This document shows, one piece after another, positions 7,189 to 12,926 of a DNA stretch of 12,926 nucleotides. The DNA lies in NCBI GenBank assembly GCA_003601795.1, contig PIXU01000025.1:1-12926 (forward strand). Reading direction: 5' to 3'. Made by a program: the position numbers and the translations under genes. The stretch is from Candidatus Methanophagales archaeon (GTDB lineage Archaea; Halobacteriota; Syntropharchaeia; Alkanophagales; Methanospirareceae). Every line of letters begins with the position of its first letter. Position 1 is the stretch's first letter. Below the pieces are notes generated by a model that saw only the letters and a program-made list of their open reading frames with translations, was not told the DNA's origin and searched no databases.

Positions 7189-8013
7189 CTATTCATACTT
7201 TTCGCCAGGATATGGTGTAAAACCATATTTCGCATAGATTGCTTTTCCTTTATCAGAGGTAACGAAGTCAACGAACTTCTTTGCCATGTCTTTGTTTTCC
7301 GAAAACGTTAGCGTGCCTATTGGGATCACTTTTATGATGTTCTGTTCCTTTGGTATCTCAATAATATCCGTCTTGTTCTCAGTTCCTATCAAAGATGCTT
7401 TCCATATTATTGACGCATCTGCCGTGCCCATGCACGTAGAGACCACCAGCTCATTCACCGTAGCGGTGCGAGCAATGACATTCGCATCCACGGCATCAAA
7501 AATCCCGTTCTTCCCCAGTATTTTGTTTGCAATCTTACCACACGCAGCTGCTTTTGCGTCTCCGAGAACAACTTTCACGCCTGGCTTGGTAAGATCATTC
7601 AAGCAGGTTATATTCGCTGGATTTCCCTCGGGAACTGCTATCACGGGTACATGATACGCTACAAGCTGCTCGTAATCAACAAACCCTTTCTCTTTCGCTT
7701 TTTCTATGTACATCGTTGCACCCGGCATATACACATCTCCCTGTTGGGTCAGTTCTATCTGGCTTAAGAGCGTGTTGGAACCGCCATAGTTGTAGTTCAC
7801 GGTAACGCCATATTTCTGCTTAAACAGCGTTCCAATCTCGTCCATTGGCTTTCGCATTCCCGCACCTGAATAGACCATGAGCGCTTTGCTCTCTCCGCCG
7901 GGCATCGGCGCCTGGGGCGTTTCGGAAGCGAAGTAAAAAGCCGCAGCCGACACGCACACAATCGCTGCAATCGCTATTAGTGTTCCTAATACCAAAATTT
8001 TTCTTCTTTCCAT
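7189..8013 (-). CDS. modA: Molybdate/tungstate ABC transporter substrate-binding protein
   Basis: Extracellular oxyanion-binding protein that delivers substrate to ModBC. The 274-residue protein begins with a basic start and a hydrophobic segment (about 6-29), a signal peptide or N-terminal membrane anchor. Cys20 lies in it, but the residues before it (AIVC) are a poor lipobox. The mature part has the ModA-family pattern: ALMVYSGAGM at 44-53 (phosphate-loop-like Ser49), YNYGGSNTLLSQIE (74-87), DVYMPGA (93-99), PVIAVPEGNPANI (123-135), and a C-terminal TSDKGKAIYAKYGF (252-265). The fold is a type II periplasmic binding protein. The gene is the first of the - strand operon and diverges from mop-modE across a 123-bp shared promoter, so regulation by the ModE protein is likely. 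Molybdate, tungstate or both are possible ligands; the sequence does not decide. Confidence 0.92.
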   Translation of the reverse strand: MERRKILVLGTLIAIAAIVCVSAAAFYFASETPQAPMPGGESKALMVYSGAGMRKPMDEIGTLFKQKYGVTVNYNYGGSNTLLSQIELTQQGDVYMPGATMYIEKAKEKGFVDYEQLVAYHVPVIAVPEGNPANITCLNDLTKPGVKVVLGDAKAAACGKIANKILGKNGIFDAVDANVIARTATVNELVVSTCMGTADASIIWKASLIGTENKTDIIEIPKEQNIIKVIPIGTLTFSENKDMAKKFVDFVTSDKGKAIYAKYGFTPYPGEKYE

Positions 8014-8136
8014 TATTATTTTTCAATCCGATATGCAAGAATATACCATTCGGCATTAAAAACTTTTCGCTTTTTTGCTTGCTTATCGAAAAGCACTTAA
8101 AGAAGGGGATGAATATATAAATCGAAGGAGTAAAAA
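8014..8136. promoter_or_regulatory. Divergent modA / mop-modE promoter with CGAAAAG inverted repeat
   Basis: CTTTTCG at 8063-8069 and CGAAAAG at 8087-8093 form a 7-bp inverted repeat. On the - strand, CGAAAAG is followed directly by TTTTTAAT, a BRE plus TATA arrangement about 25 bp before a plausible modA start site. On the + strand, CGAAAAG is followed by CACTTAAA, with the same spacing to a site near 8120. The + gene has a strong AAGGAG ribosome binding site at 8125-8130; modA has none that is clear. The two arms may be paired BREs or a ModE operator. No E. coli-type ModE box is visible. Confidence 0.45.
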
Positions 8137-8346
8137 ATGCCACTAAGCGCAAGGAACAGGATTGAAGGTGTTGTGAAGGCAATAGAGAAAGGGGAAGTCG
8201 CTTCTACTGTGAAAATCGAAGTCGCCAAGCCTGTAACCATCACGGCGATGATAACAAAGGAGGCGGTGGAAGAGCTCGGTCTGAAAGAGGGCGATAAAGT
8301 AGAAGCAGTGATAAAAGCGACTGAGGTACTAGTGTCAAAGGAATAA
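8137..8346 (+). CDS. mop: Molbindin (single Mop/TOBE-domain molybdate-binding protein)
   Basis: A 69-residue single-domain Mop protein. Such molbindins assemble into oligomers that bind molybdate or tungstate at subunit interfaces and are thought to buffer the oxyanion in the cytoplasm. The start SARNRIEGVVKAIEKGEVAS and the following IEVAKPVTITAMITKEAVEE are the classic Mop/TOBE pattern, and the domain is complete. The start is an ATG with AAGGAG six bases upstream. The gene is followed after 4 bp by modE, whose C-terminal domain is almost the same protein: most of 66 aligned residues match, including the last ten. The pair probably arose by duplication of a Mop domain. The divergent modA operon makes the Mo/W role secure by context. 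Confidence 0.93.
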   Translation: MPLSARNRIEGVVKAIEKGEVASTVKIEVAKPVTITAMITKEAVEELGLKEGDKVEAVIKATEVLVSKE

Positions 8347-8348
8347 AG
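8308..8348 (+). repeat. Direct repeat, copy 1, at the 3' end of mop (copy 2 at 8867-8907)
   Basis: The last 41 bases around the mop stop match those at the modE stop (8867-8907), 559 bp away, at 40 of 41 positions. The one difference is at 8331/8890. Upstream in the two Mop domains the DNA differs much more, mainly at third codon positions. This local identity suggests recent conversion or recombination between the two copies. Confidence 0.9.
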
Positions 8349-8350
8349 AG

Positions 8351-8905
8351 GTGAAGAGAAAATACGAATCAGGGCATAAGCAGTGGATTGAGTTCAAAGG
8401 GAAAGCGATATTAGGTGAAGGGCGAGCGCGGTTGCTCGCGGAAATTCGTAACTCTTCTTCTATATTAAAAGCAGCGGAAAAGCTTTCTATTCCTTATCGA
8501 ACAGCGTGGGAATACCTGAAACGAATTGAGGATGCAATAGGCAGTCCTGTTGTGAAGACACACCGGGGTGGTCCAAAGGGCGGCGGCGGTACAACCTTAA
8601 CGGCAGAGGGCGAGAAGATTTTAAGGGAATATGAACGGTATAAACGGCATTTAAATAGCGTAGCGCAGGATGAAATAGATTGGGAGGCGACTTTTACGAA
8701 AATAAGTGCGAGGAATCGGATTAAAGGTGTTGTAAAAGGAGTAGAGAAAGATGAAATCGCATCCACCGTGCGAATAGAAGTTGCTGTACCCACTGTTATA
8801 ACAGCGATGATAACGAAAGAAGCGGCAGAAGAACTCGATTTGAAAGAAGGCGATGCCGTTGAGGCTGTGATAAAAGCGACTGAGGTACTGGTGTCAAAGG
8901 AATAA
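8351..8905 (+). CDS. modE: ModE-type molybdate-responsive regulator (HTH + one Mop domain)
   Basis: A 184-residue regulator. Residues about 15-105 are the ModE DNA-binding domain: a winged helix-turn-helix with SILKAAEKLSIPYRTAWEYL (37-56) and a glycine-rich wing GGPKGGGG (73-80). Residues about 118-184 are one Mop/TOBE domain that should bind molybdate or tungstate. E. coli ModE carries two such domains (a di-Mop); this protein has one, and the neighbouring free Mop protein has the same sequence type. It probably represses or tunes the divergent modA operon and itself when oxyanion is bound; this is inferred from family and position. The start is a GTG at 8351, 4 bp after mop; an AAAGGA inside the end of mop serves as ribosome binding site, which fits coupled translation. 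The gene ends 18 bp from the convergent FwdA-like gene. Confidence 0.93.
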   Translation: MKRKYESGHKQWIEFKGKAILGEGRARLLAEIRNSSSILKAAEKLSIPYRTAWEYLKRIEDAIGSPVVKTHRGGPKGGGGTTLTAEGEKILREYERYKRHLNSVAQDEIDWEATFTKISARNRIKGVVKGVEKDEIASTVRIEVAVPTVITAMITKEAAEELDLKEGDAVEAVIKATEVLVSKE

Positions 8906-8907
8906 AG
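8867..8907 (+). repeat. Direct repeat, copy 2, at the 3' end of modE
   Basis: Partner of the repeat at 8308-8348. It covers the last codons of the modE Mop domain (IKATEVLVSKE), the TAA stop and two bases beyond. Because the match includes the stop codon and the following bases, protein constraint alone does not explain it. Confidence 0.9.
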
Positions 8908-8916
8908 GGAAATAAT

Positions 8917-8922
8917 AAAAAA
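8917..8922 (-). terminator. T6 run directly after the FwdA-like gene
   Basis: On the - strand six T follow one base after the TGA of the FwdA-like gene, in the 18-bp gap to the convergent modE stop. Archaeal RNA polymerase often terminates at such U-runs without a hairpin. Only the T-run is seen; use in the cell is inferred. Confidence 0.35.
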
Positions 8923-8923
8923 T

Positions 8924-10405
8924 TCAAATACCCTCGCTCATACTAATAAACCATTCATCCACCCTTAGATGCTCAGCTCTAAACGACCTTCTATTACATA
9001 CCCTCTCTATCACTTCGCGCTGCCTCTCTTTTGCTTTCCCTAATACCTTTTCCCCAACTTCAAAATAAAATCTCTTTTTCCTTACTCTGCCACTATCGCT
9101 ATTCAACTCCCCTTTGTATACTACTACTTCCCCACCTTTCAAAAGATACTCACAACTGCTCAGTCGCTTCTCAGACTCCTCTGCTTTTGTATCTTCTCCT
9201 ATATCATATATTGCCACATCTGCATCGGCACCCGAACCCAAATGACCTTTGTTTCTCAAGCCAAGTTGCTTTGCTGGATTCATTCTCGTTATTGCTGCGA
9301 GCTCGTATAACGAATATTCAACATCAGGTAACTCCTCATTCGTTAGTTCTTTCCTTTTACCACTGTTCAGCAACCCTGCGAATATCTTTGGATAAGACGT
9401 AAAGAGGCATCCGTTAGGACTATCAGTGGAAAAAGAAATGCAACTTGAGTTCAAATATTCTAAGGCTTCCAGCGCAAACTTTAGCGAGTAATATGCCCTT
9501 TTATCTTCTATCTTCTTCTTCTCTTTCACCTTTGAAAATAACAATGGCTTCTCTAACCCTATATCCATGCTAATGAAATTATTTTCACTCCCGGCGGGAA
9601 CTTCATACCCAATTCTCATAGCTATATCCTCCTGCGGTGAAATACAAAAAATACCGAGGTCAATAGCCCCTCTATTTTTTAATATCTGCATCGCTGTTTC
9701 ATATCTCTCTTTATTATCCATACCTGATGCGATATGAGCTAAACAAAAGCCACTTAAAATACTCGGATTCTCATCTAACAGCTCCGGATACGTCCTCAAC
9801 TGTATCTGCGGTAAATCTTCTCCCTCTGATTTGATCATTTCATAAAAGAAATTCAAACATTTCTTCTCATCTGCGTCACGATAAAAAAACCCTTGCTTCG
9901 CATATTTCACCCTCGCATCGTATATCTTCACACCTATGGACTTCGTGAGGTCTAAAAGGAAAAGAATGAGGTTCTTGACACTTCCCTTAGCGCCTTCTCT
10001 TATCTCCCTGTCCATATCATATAAACTCAGCACAAGGAACGCAGAAGTGTCCACAACGGGTATGAAGCTGAGCTCGTGATGCACGTAATTTGCGGTATTC
10101 AAAGTCATTAACGGCTCGTTTACGTACGTGTAGCCCATCCGGGCATAAGCATATCCTATTTCATTCACTGTGGGGAATCCAAACGTAAACCTCGTTAAGT
10201 TCAGCCCATATGTTGCCACATGGCTGTGCACGTCTATTCCGCCGGGCATTACTGTTTTATTAGCAGCATCTATGATCGTTGTCTCTTCAGACTCTGTTTT
10301 TATTTCGTCCACGATTTTTCCACCTGAAATGAAAATATCCATCTTTTCGCCTTCTATTCCATTTGCAGGGTCGTAAACCGTGCCGTTCTTTAGCCAGATA
10401 TTCAT
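8924..10405 (-). CDS. Divergent FwdA-family protein (formylmethanofuran dehydrogenase subunit A-like amidohydrolase)
   Basis: In canonical formylmethanofuran dehydrogenase, subunit A is a zinc amidohydrolase that joins formate to methanofuran. This 493-residue protein is shorter than the usual ~570. It shares VMPGGIDVHSHVA (52-64, metal ligands His60 and His62), YARMGYTYVNEP (87-98), a VKIYD Lys160 at the carboxylated-lysine position, LAHIASG (His224), TDSPNGCLFTSYP (327-339, Asp328) and TRMNPAKQLGL (373-383). Two things differ. The family's HCNN motif, which holds a metal-binding His, aligns with a stretch without His (IQLRTYPEL, 201-209), and the DHPNG motif reads DSPNG. It may be inactive, altered in substrate, or a scaffold. 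The gene seems more AT-rich and Lys/Glu-rich than iorA next door. No fwdB, C or D genes are nearby. Its position beside modE and the Mo/W transporter suggests a tie to Mo/W-dependent C1 metabolism. Family assignment is firm; function is not. Confidence 0.85.
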   Translation of the reverse strand: MNIWLKNGTVYDPANGIEGEKMDIFISGGKIVDEIKTESEETTIIDAANKTVMPGGIDVHSHVATYGLNLTRFTFGFPTVNEIGYAYARMGYTYVNEPLMTLNTANYVHHELSFIPVVDTSAFLVLSLYDMDREIREGAKGSVKNLILFLLDLTKSIGVKIYDARVKYAKQGFFYRDADEKKCLNFFYEMIKSEGEDLPQIQLRTYPELLDENPSILSGFCLAHIASGMDNKERYETAMQILKNRGAIDLGIFCISPQEDIAMRIGYEVPAGSENNFISMDIGLEKPLLFSKVKEKKKIEDKRAYYSLKFALEALEYLNSSCISFSTDSPNGCLFTSYPKIFAGLLNSGKRKELTNEELPDVEYSLYELAAITRMNPAKQLGLRNKGHLGSGADADVAIYDIGEDTKAEESEKRLSSCEYLLKGGEVVVYKGELNSDSGRVRKKRFYFEVGEKVLGKAKERQREVIERVCNRRSFRAEHLRVDEWFISMSEGI

Positions 10406-10471
10406 TTCTGATTATTATTTATACATGCTAACCATACTTAATGCTAAATATCTTACAATTACAAAAAGAGT
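10406..10471. promoter_or_regulatory. Divergent promoter region between FwdA-like gene and iorA
   Basis: This 66-bp AT-rich gap must hold both promoters. TATTTATA at 10416-10423 suits a + strand start site near 10446, giving iorA a short leader. On the - strand ATATTT at about 10446-10451 could serve the FwdA-like gene. Neither gene has a clear Shine-Dalgarno sequence. The boxes are weak and based on spacing only. Confidence 0.35.
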
Positions 10472-12274
10472 ATGATGAGAGAATATCTGCTTGGAAATGC
10501 TGCGATTGCAAGAGGTATCCTCGAAGCTGGGGCGGGTGTTGTTACAGGTTATCCCGGGACACCGGCATCCGAGATTGTAGAGACCCTTGCTCCTCTTGCT
10601 AAAAAGTATAACGTCCATGTAGAGTGGTCGGTCAACGAAAAGGTTGCGTTGGAAGTTGCCATCGGAGCGTCCTGGGCAGGAACAAGAACTGCTGCCGTGA
10701 TGAAGCATGTGGGCTTGAACGTGGCCGCTGACCCTTTTATGACGTTGGCATACACAGGTGTGAGGGGAGGGCTTGTAGTGATCACCTCCGATGACCCGTT
10801 TTGCCACTCATCACAGAATGAGCAGGACTCGAGGCGGTATGCTCAGTTTGCTTGCATCCCCTGCATGGACCCTGCTGACCCGCAGGAGGCAAAGGATATG
10901 ACCCTCTACGCCTTTGAACTCTCAGAGGAGCTGGAATTGCCGGTTCTTCTCAGACCCACCACACGTGTCTCTCATGCCAGAGCCGATGTAGAAGTAGGCG
11001 AAATAGAAGAAAATCGGGCAAAACCGGAGTTTTTGAAGAACCCAGTTAGATGGGTTGCCCTCCCAGCACATGCCCGACCACGCCATTCCGTGCTTCTTGA
11101 AAAACAAGCTGCTATCAAGACAGCGCTGGAAAAGTCGCCCTGGAACCAGCTTGTGTTACGGGGCGAGCTGGGTGTCATCGCATCAGGGATTTCCGGTCTC
11201 TACGCTGAAGAAGCGATAAAACAGTTGGATGCTGATATTTCTATTCTCCATATCGGCACCTTCCCACCACCAGATGGTTTGTGTTCTGAGTTCATCAGGC
11301 ATGTTGACAAGGTGATAGTAATCGAGGAACTGGAGCCCGTGCTGGAGGAATATGTAGAGAGAGTAGCAAGAGTGCATAATCTTGATCTTAACATTCTCGG
11401 TAAGCGCACGGGTCACATCCCCCGTGAGGGAGAACTGGATTCCTGTATTGCCAGAAATGCTATTGCAAGCATGGCTAATCTACCGTTAGTGGAATCACCA
11501 TCTCTGGGAGAAGCCGCGGCTATCTTACCGCCCAGACCCCCTGCTCTCTGTCCTGGATGCGGACACAGAGCGGCATACTATGCCATCAGGAAAGCTTTTG
11601 GGAAGGATGCAATCTTTCCCAGTGATATTGGATGTTACACGCTGGCTGTCGATATGGGGACCATAGATACTTGTCTCTGCATGGGCGCCAGTATAACCCT
11701 CGCCAGCGGAATCAGGTTTAGTGGTGAGGAGAGAGATATATGTTGTAGTATCGGCGATTCGACTTTTCTGCATACCGGTCTGCCAGGGCTGCTCAACGCT
11801 GCTTATAATAGAGCCAGAATAACTATTGCCATATTGGATAATTCGACCACAGCGATGACCGGGCATCAGCCTCATCCCGGGACAGGCGTTACTGCATGCG
11901 GCGATAAGACAAAAGCAGTATCAATTGTGTCTCTCGCTAAAGCACTGGGAGCAGACTTTGTCGAGACCGTTGATCCTTATGATGTCAATGCGACAATCGA
12001 AACCTTCAGGAGGGCGAAGGATTATCAGGGGCTATCAGTGGTTATTGCAAAGCAGGTCTGCGTGATAAACGAGAGGCGTGCAGGCATAAAGCGAAAGCCA
12101 TTCATGGTTAACGAGAACTGCACAGGCTGCCGTGAGTGTGTGGAGTTTGGCTGCCCTGCAATCGAGTTTGAGGAGGATAGTGATAGTGCTCGGATCAACA
12201 TGCTCTGCACTGGATGCGGAGTATGTGCCCAGATATGCCCTTATGATGCCATCGAGGTGGTCAAAGACCGATGA
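10472..12274 (+). CDS. iorA: Indolepyruvate:ferredoxin oxidoreductase, alpha subunit
   Basis: Catalytic subunit that uses thiamine pyrophosphate to decarboxylate indolepyruvate and other aryl-pyruvates to aryl-acetyl-CoA, passing electrons to ferredoxin; in archaea it serves amino-acid use or, in reverse, synthesis. The 600-residue length is typical. The N-terminal pyrimidine-binding domain shows GYPGTPASEIVE (26-37) and a conserved WSVNEKVALEVAIGAS stretch (52-67). The TPP-binding domain has CPGCGHRA (360-367) and GDSTFLHTG (428-436) followed by Asn457 in LDNSTTAMTG. The C-terminus is a two-cluster ferredoxin domain: Cys550, 553, 556, 561 and Cys579, 582, 585, 589, so both [4Fe-4S] sites are complete. 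Two ATGs (10472, 10475) compete as start. iorB overlaps the stop by 4 bp. Substrate preference among aryl-pyruvates cannot be read from sequence. Confidence 0.96.
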   Translation: MMREYLLGNAAIARGILEAGAGVVTGYPGTPASEIVETLAPLAKKYNVHVEWSVNEKVALEVAIGASWAGTRTAAVMKHVGLNVAADPFMTLAYTGVRGGLVVITSDDPFCHSSQNEQDSRRYAQFACIPCMDPADPQEAKDMTLYAFELSEELELPVLLRPTTRVSHARADVEVGEIEENRAKPEFLKNPVRWVALPAHARPRHSVLLEKQAAIKTALEKSPWNQLVLRGELGVIASGISGLYAEEAIKQLDADISILHIGTFPPPDGLCSEFIRHVDKVIVIEELEPVLEEYVERVARVHNLDLNILGKRTGHIPREGELDSCIARNAIASMANLPLVESPSLGEAAAILPPRPPALCPGCGHRAAYYAIRKAFGKDAIFPSDIGCYTLAVDMGTIDTCLCMGASITLASGIRFSGEERDICCSIGDSTFLHTGLPGLLNAAYNRARITIAILDNSTTAMTGHQPHPGTGVTACGDKTKAVSIVSLAKALGADFVETVDPYDVNATIETFRRAKDYQGLSVVIAKQVCVINERRAGIKRKPFMVNENCTGCRECVEFGCPAIEFEEDSDSARINMLCTGCGVCAQICPYDAIEVVKDR

Positions 12275-12906
12275 AGACATCAGAGTGTGACATCGTTGTG
12301 GTAGGTGTTGGCGGACAGGGTGTTATCATGCTCACCAGCATAATTGGCAAGGCGGCACTTAAGGCAGGCATACCTGTAAGGAGTGCCGAAACGCATGGGA
12401 TGGCGCAGCGTGGAGGCAGTGTGATTAACCACCTCAGGATAGGTTGTGTGTTTGGTCCAAAGGTGCCCATTGGAGGAGCAGACATTTTGTTAGCTCTCGA
12501 GCCTGCGGAAGCCCTGCGGAATGCTCATTACCTATCTAAAGATGGTATCGCACTTGTGAACATCAATCCCGTCCTCCCAAGCACGGTGACTACCGGTCAA
12601 TCGCGGTATCCCCCTCTGGAAGAGATTCTTGATCCACTGGAGCGAATATGCAAGGAGATCAAAACTGTTGATGCGACAAAACTGGCAGTCAAAGCAGGGA
12701 ATTCACAGACGATGAACGTTGTAATGCTGGGTGTCCTCTCTAAGTATATTCCCCTACGCGAAGAGATGCTCATCGAGTCGCTCAGCGAGTCCGTGCCTGC
12801 GAAGTTTCTGGAGGTCAATAGACGCGCCTTTGAACTCGGTAAGAGTGAAATGCAGGAAGATAGATACGCCATGAGGCAGAAGAACGAAAGCTTAAAGTTC
12901 CAATAA
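12271..12906 (+). CDS. iorB: Indolepyruvate:ferredoxin oxidoreductase, beta subunit
   Basis: The 211-residue partner of IorA, equivalent to the gamma domain of pyruvate:ferredoxin oxidoreductases. It has the GVGGQGV nucleotide-type loop (12-18) and the family signature ETHGMAQRGGSVINHLRIG (40-58), both intact, and the usual length for IorB. It has no cysteine cluster, as expected, since the Fe-S sites are on IorA. The ATG overlaps the iorA TGA (ATGA, 12271-12274), so translation is probably coupled and the subunits made in equal amounts. The last ~15 residues are charged and variable. A T6 run follows the stop. Confidence 0.96.
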   Translation: MKTSECDIVVVGVGGQGVIMLTSIIGKAALKAGIPVRSAETHGMAQRGGSVINHLRIGCVFGPKVPIGGADILLALEPAEALRNAHYLSKDGIALVNINPVLPSTVTTGQSRYPPLEEILDPLERICKEIKTVDATKLAVKAGNSQTMNVVMLGVLSKYIPLREEMLIESLSESVPAKFLEVNRRAFELGKSEMQEDRYAMRQKNESLKFQ

Positions 12907-12914
12907 CTTTGAAA

Positions 12915-12920
12915 TTTTTT
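12915..12920 (+). terminator. T6 run after iorB
   Basis: Six T lie 8 bp after the iorB TAA, with further T-rich sequence to the window end. This is a plausible archaeal U-run terminator for the iorAB operon. No hairpin is seen. Confidence 0.4.
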
Positions 12921-12926
12921 CCTTTA

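Noticed and set aside
8014..8136. Molybdenum cofactor riboswitch
   Set aside because: Predicted leaders on both strands are under 20 nt, too short for a structured riboswitch.
7820..8182. 120-residue - strand frame across the modA start and promoter
   Set aside because: Out of frame with the clear modA gene and runs through the divergent promoter and the start of mop.
1..12926. CRISPR array, tRNA genes or insertion sequence
   Set aside because: I saw no regularly spaced repeats, no tRNA-like T-loop and acceptor pairs between genes, and no transposase motifs.

Overview
The window reads as chromosomal DNA from an anaerobic archaeon, probably a methanogen-related or anaerobic alkane/methane-oxidising lineage. 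The signs are the archaeal upper mevalonate route (SCP2-type thiolase, DUF35 zinc-ribbon/OB protein, HMG-CoA synthase), a formylmethanofuran dehydrogenase subunit A (FwdA) family protein, a two-subunit indolepyruvate:ferredoxin oxidoreductase, and promoters that look like BRE/TATA elements. No tRNA, rRNA, CRISPR array or transposase gene was found. The lineage is an inference; no phylogeny was run.

Region 1 (1-4036) holds the first three steps of the mevalonate pathway. An acetoacetyl-CoA thiolase, cut at its 5' end by the window edge, is followed after 22 bp by a DUF35::HMG-CoA synthase fusion. A class II HMG-CoA reductase converges on them, and the two stop codons share a TTAA. Together they take acetyl-CoA to mevalonate for archaeal isoprenoid lipids. 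The notable point is that two proteins that are separate subunits of the known archaeal thiolase/HMGCS/DUF35 complex are one polypeptide here.

Region 2 (4037-4756) has no intact gene. It holds broken coding-like stretches on the + strand that end at the modC stop, a 15-bp perfect inverted repeat enclosing 384 bp, and a 10-bp inverted repeat beside the HMG-CoA reductase promoter.

Region 3 (4757-8905) is a molybdate/tungstate locus. On the - strand, modA, a TrmO/TsaA-family gene, modB and modC form a probable operon. Divergently on the + strand lie a single-domain molbindin (Mop) and a ModE-type regulator. The ModE C-terminal Mop domain is almost a copy of the free molbindin. A 7-bp CGAAAAG inverted repeat in the divergent promoter may be two BRE elements.

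Region 4 (8924-10405, - strand) encodes a short, divergent FwdA-family amidohydrolase. It seems to lack one of the metal-binding histidines of catalytic FwdA. Sitting next to the Mo/W uptake and regulator genes, it fits a link to Mo/W formylmethanofuran chemistry, but its activity is doubtful.

Region 5 (10472-12906, + strand) is iorA-iorB with a 4-bp ATGA overlap. It encodes the TPP/Fe-S enzyme that oxidatively decarboxylates aryl-pyruvates to aryl-acetyl-CoA (or runs in reverse), using ferredoxin.
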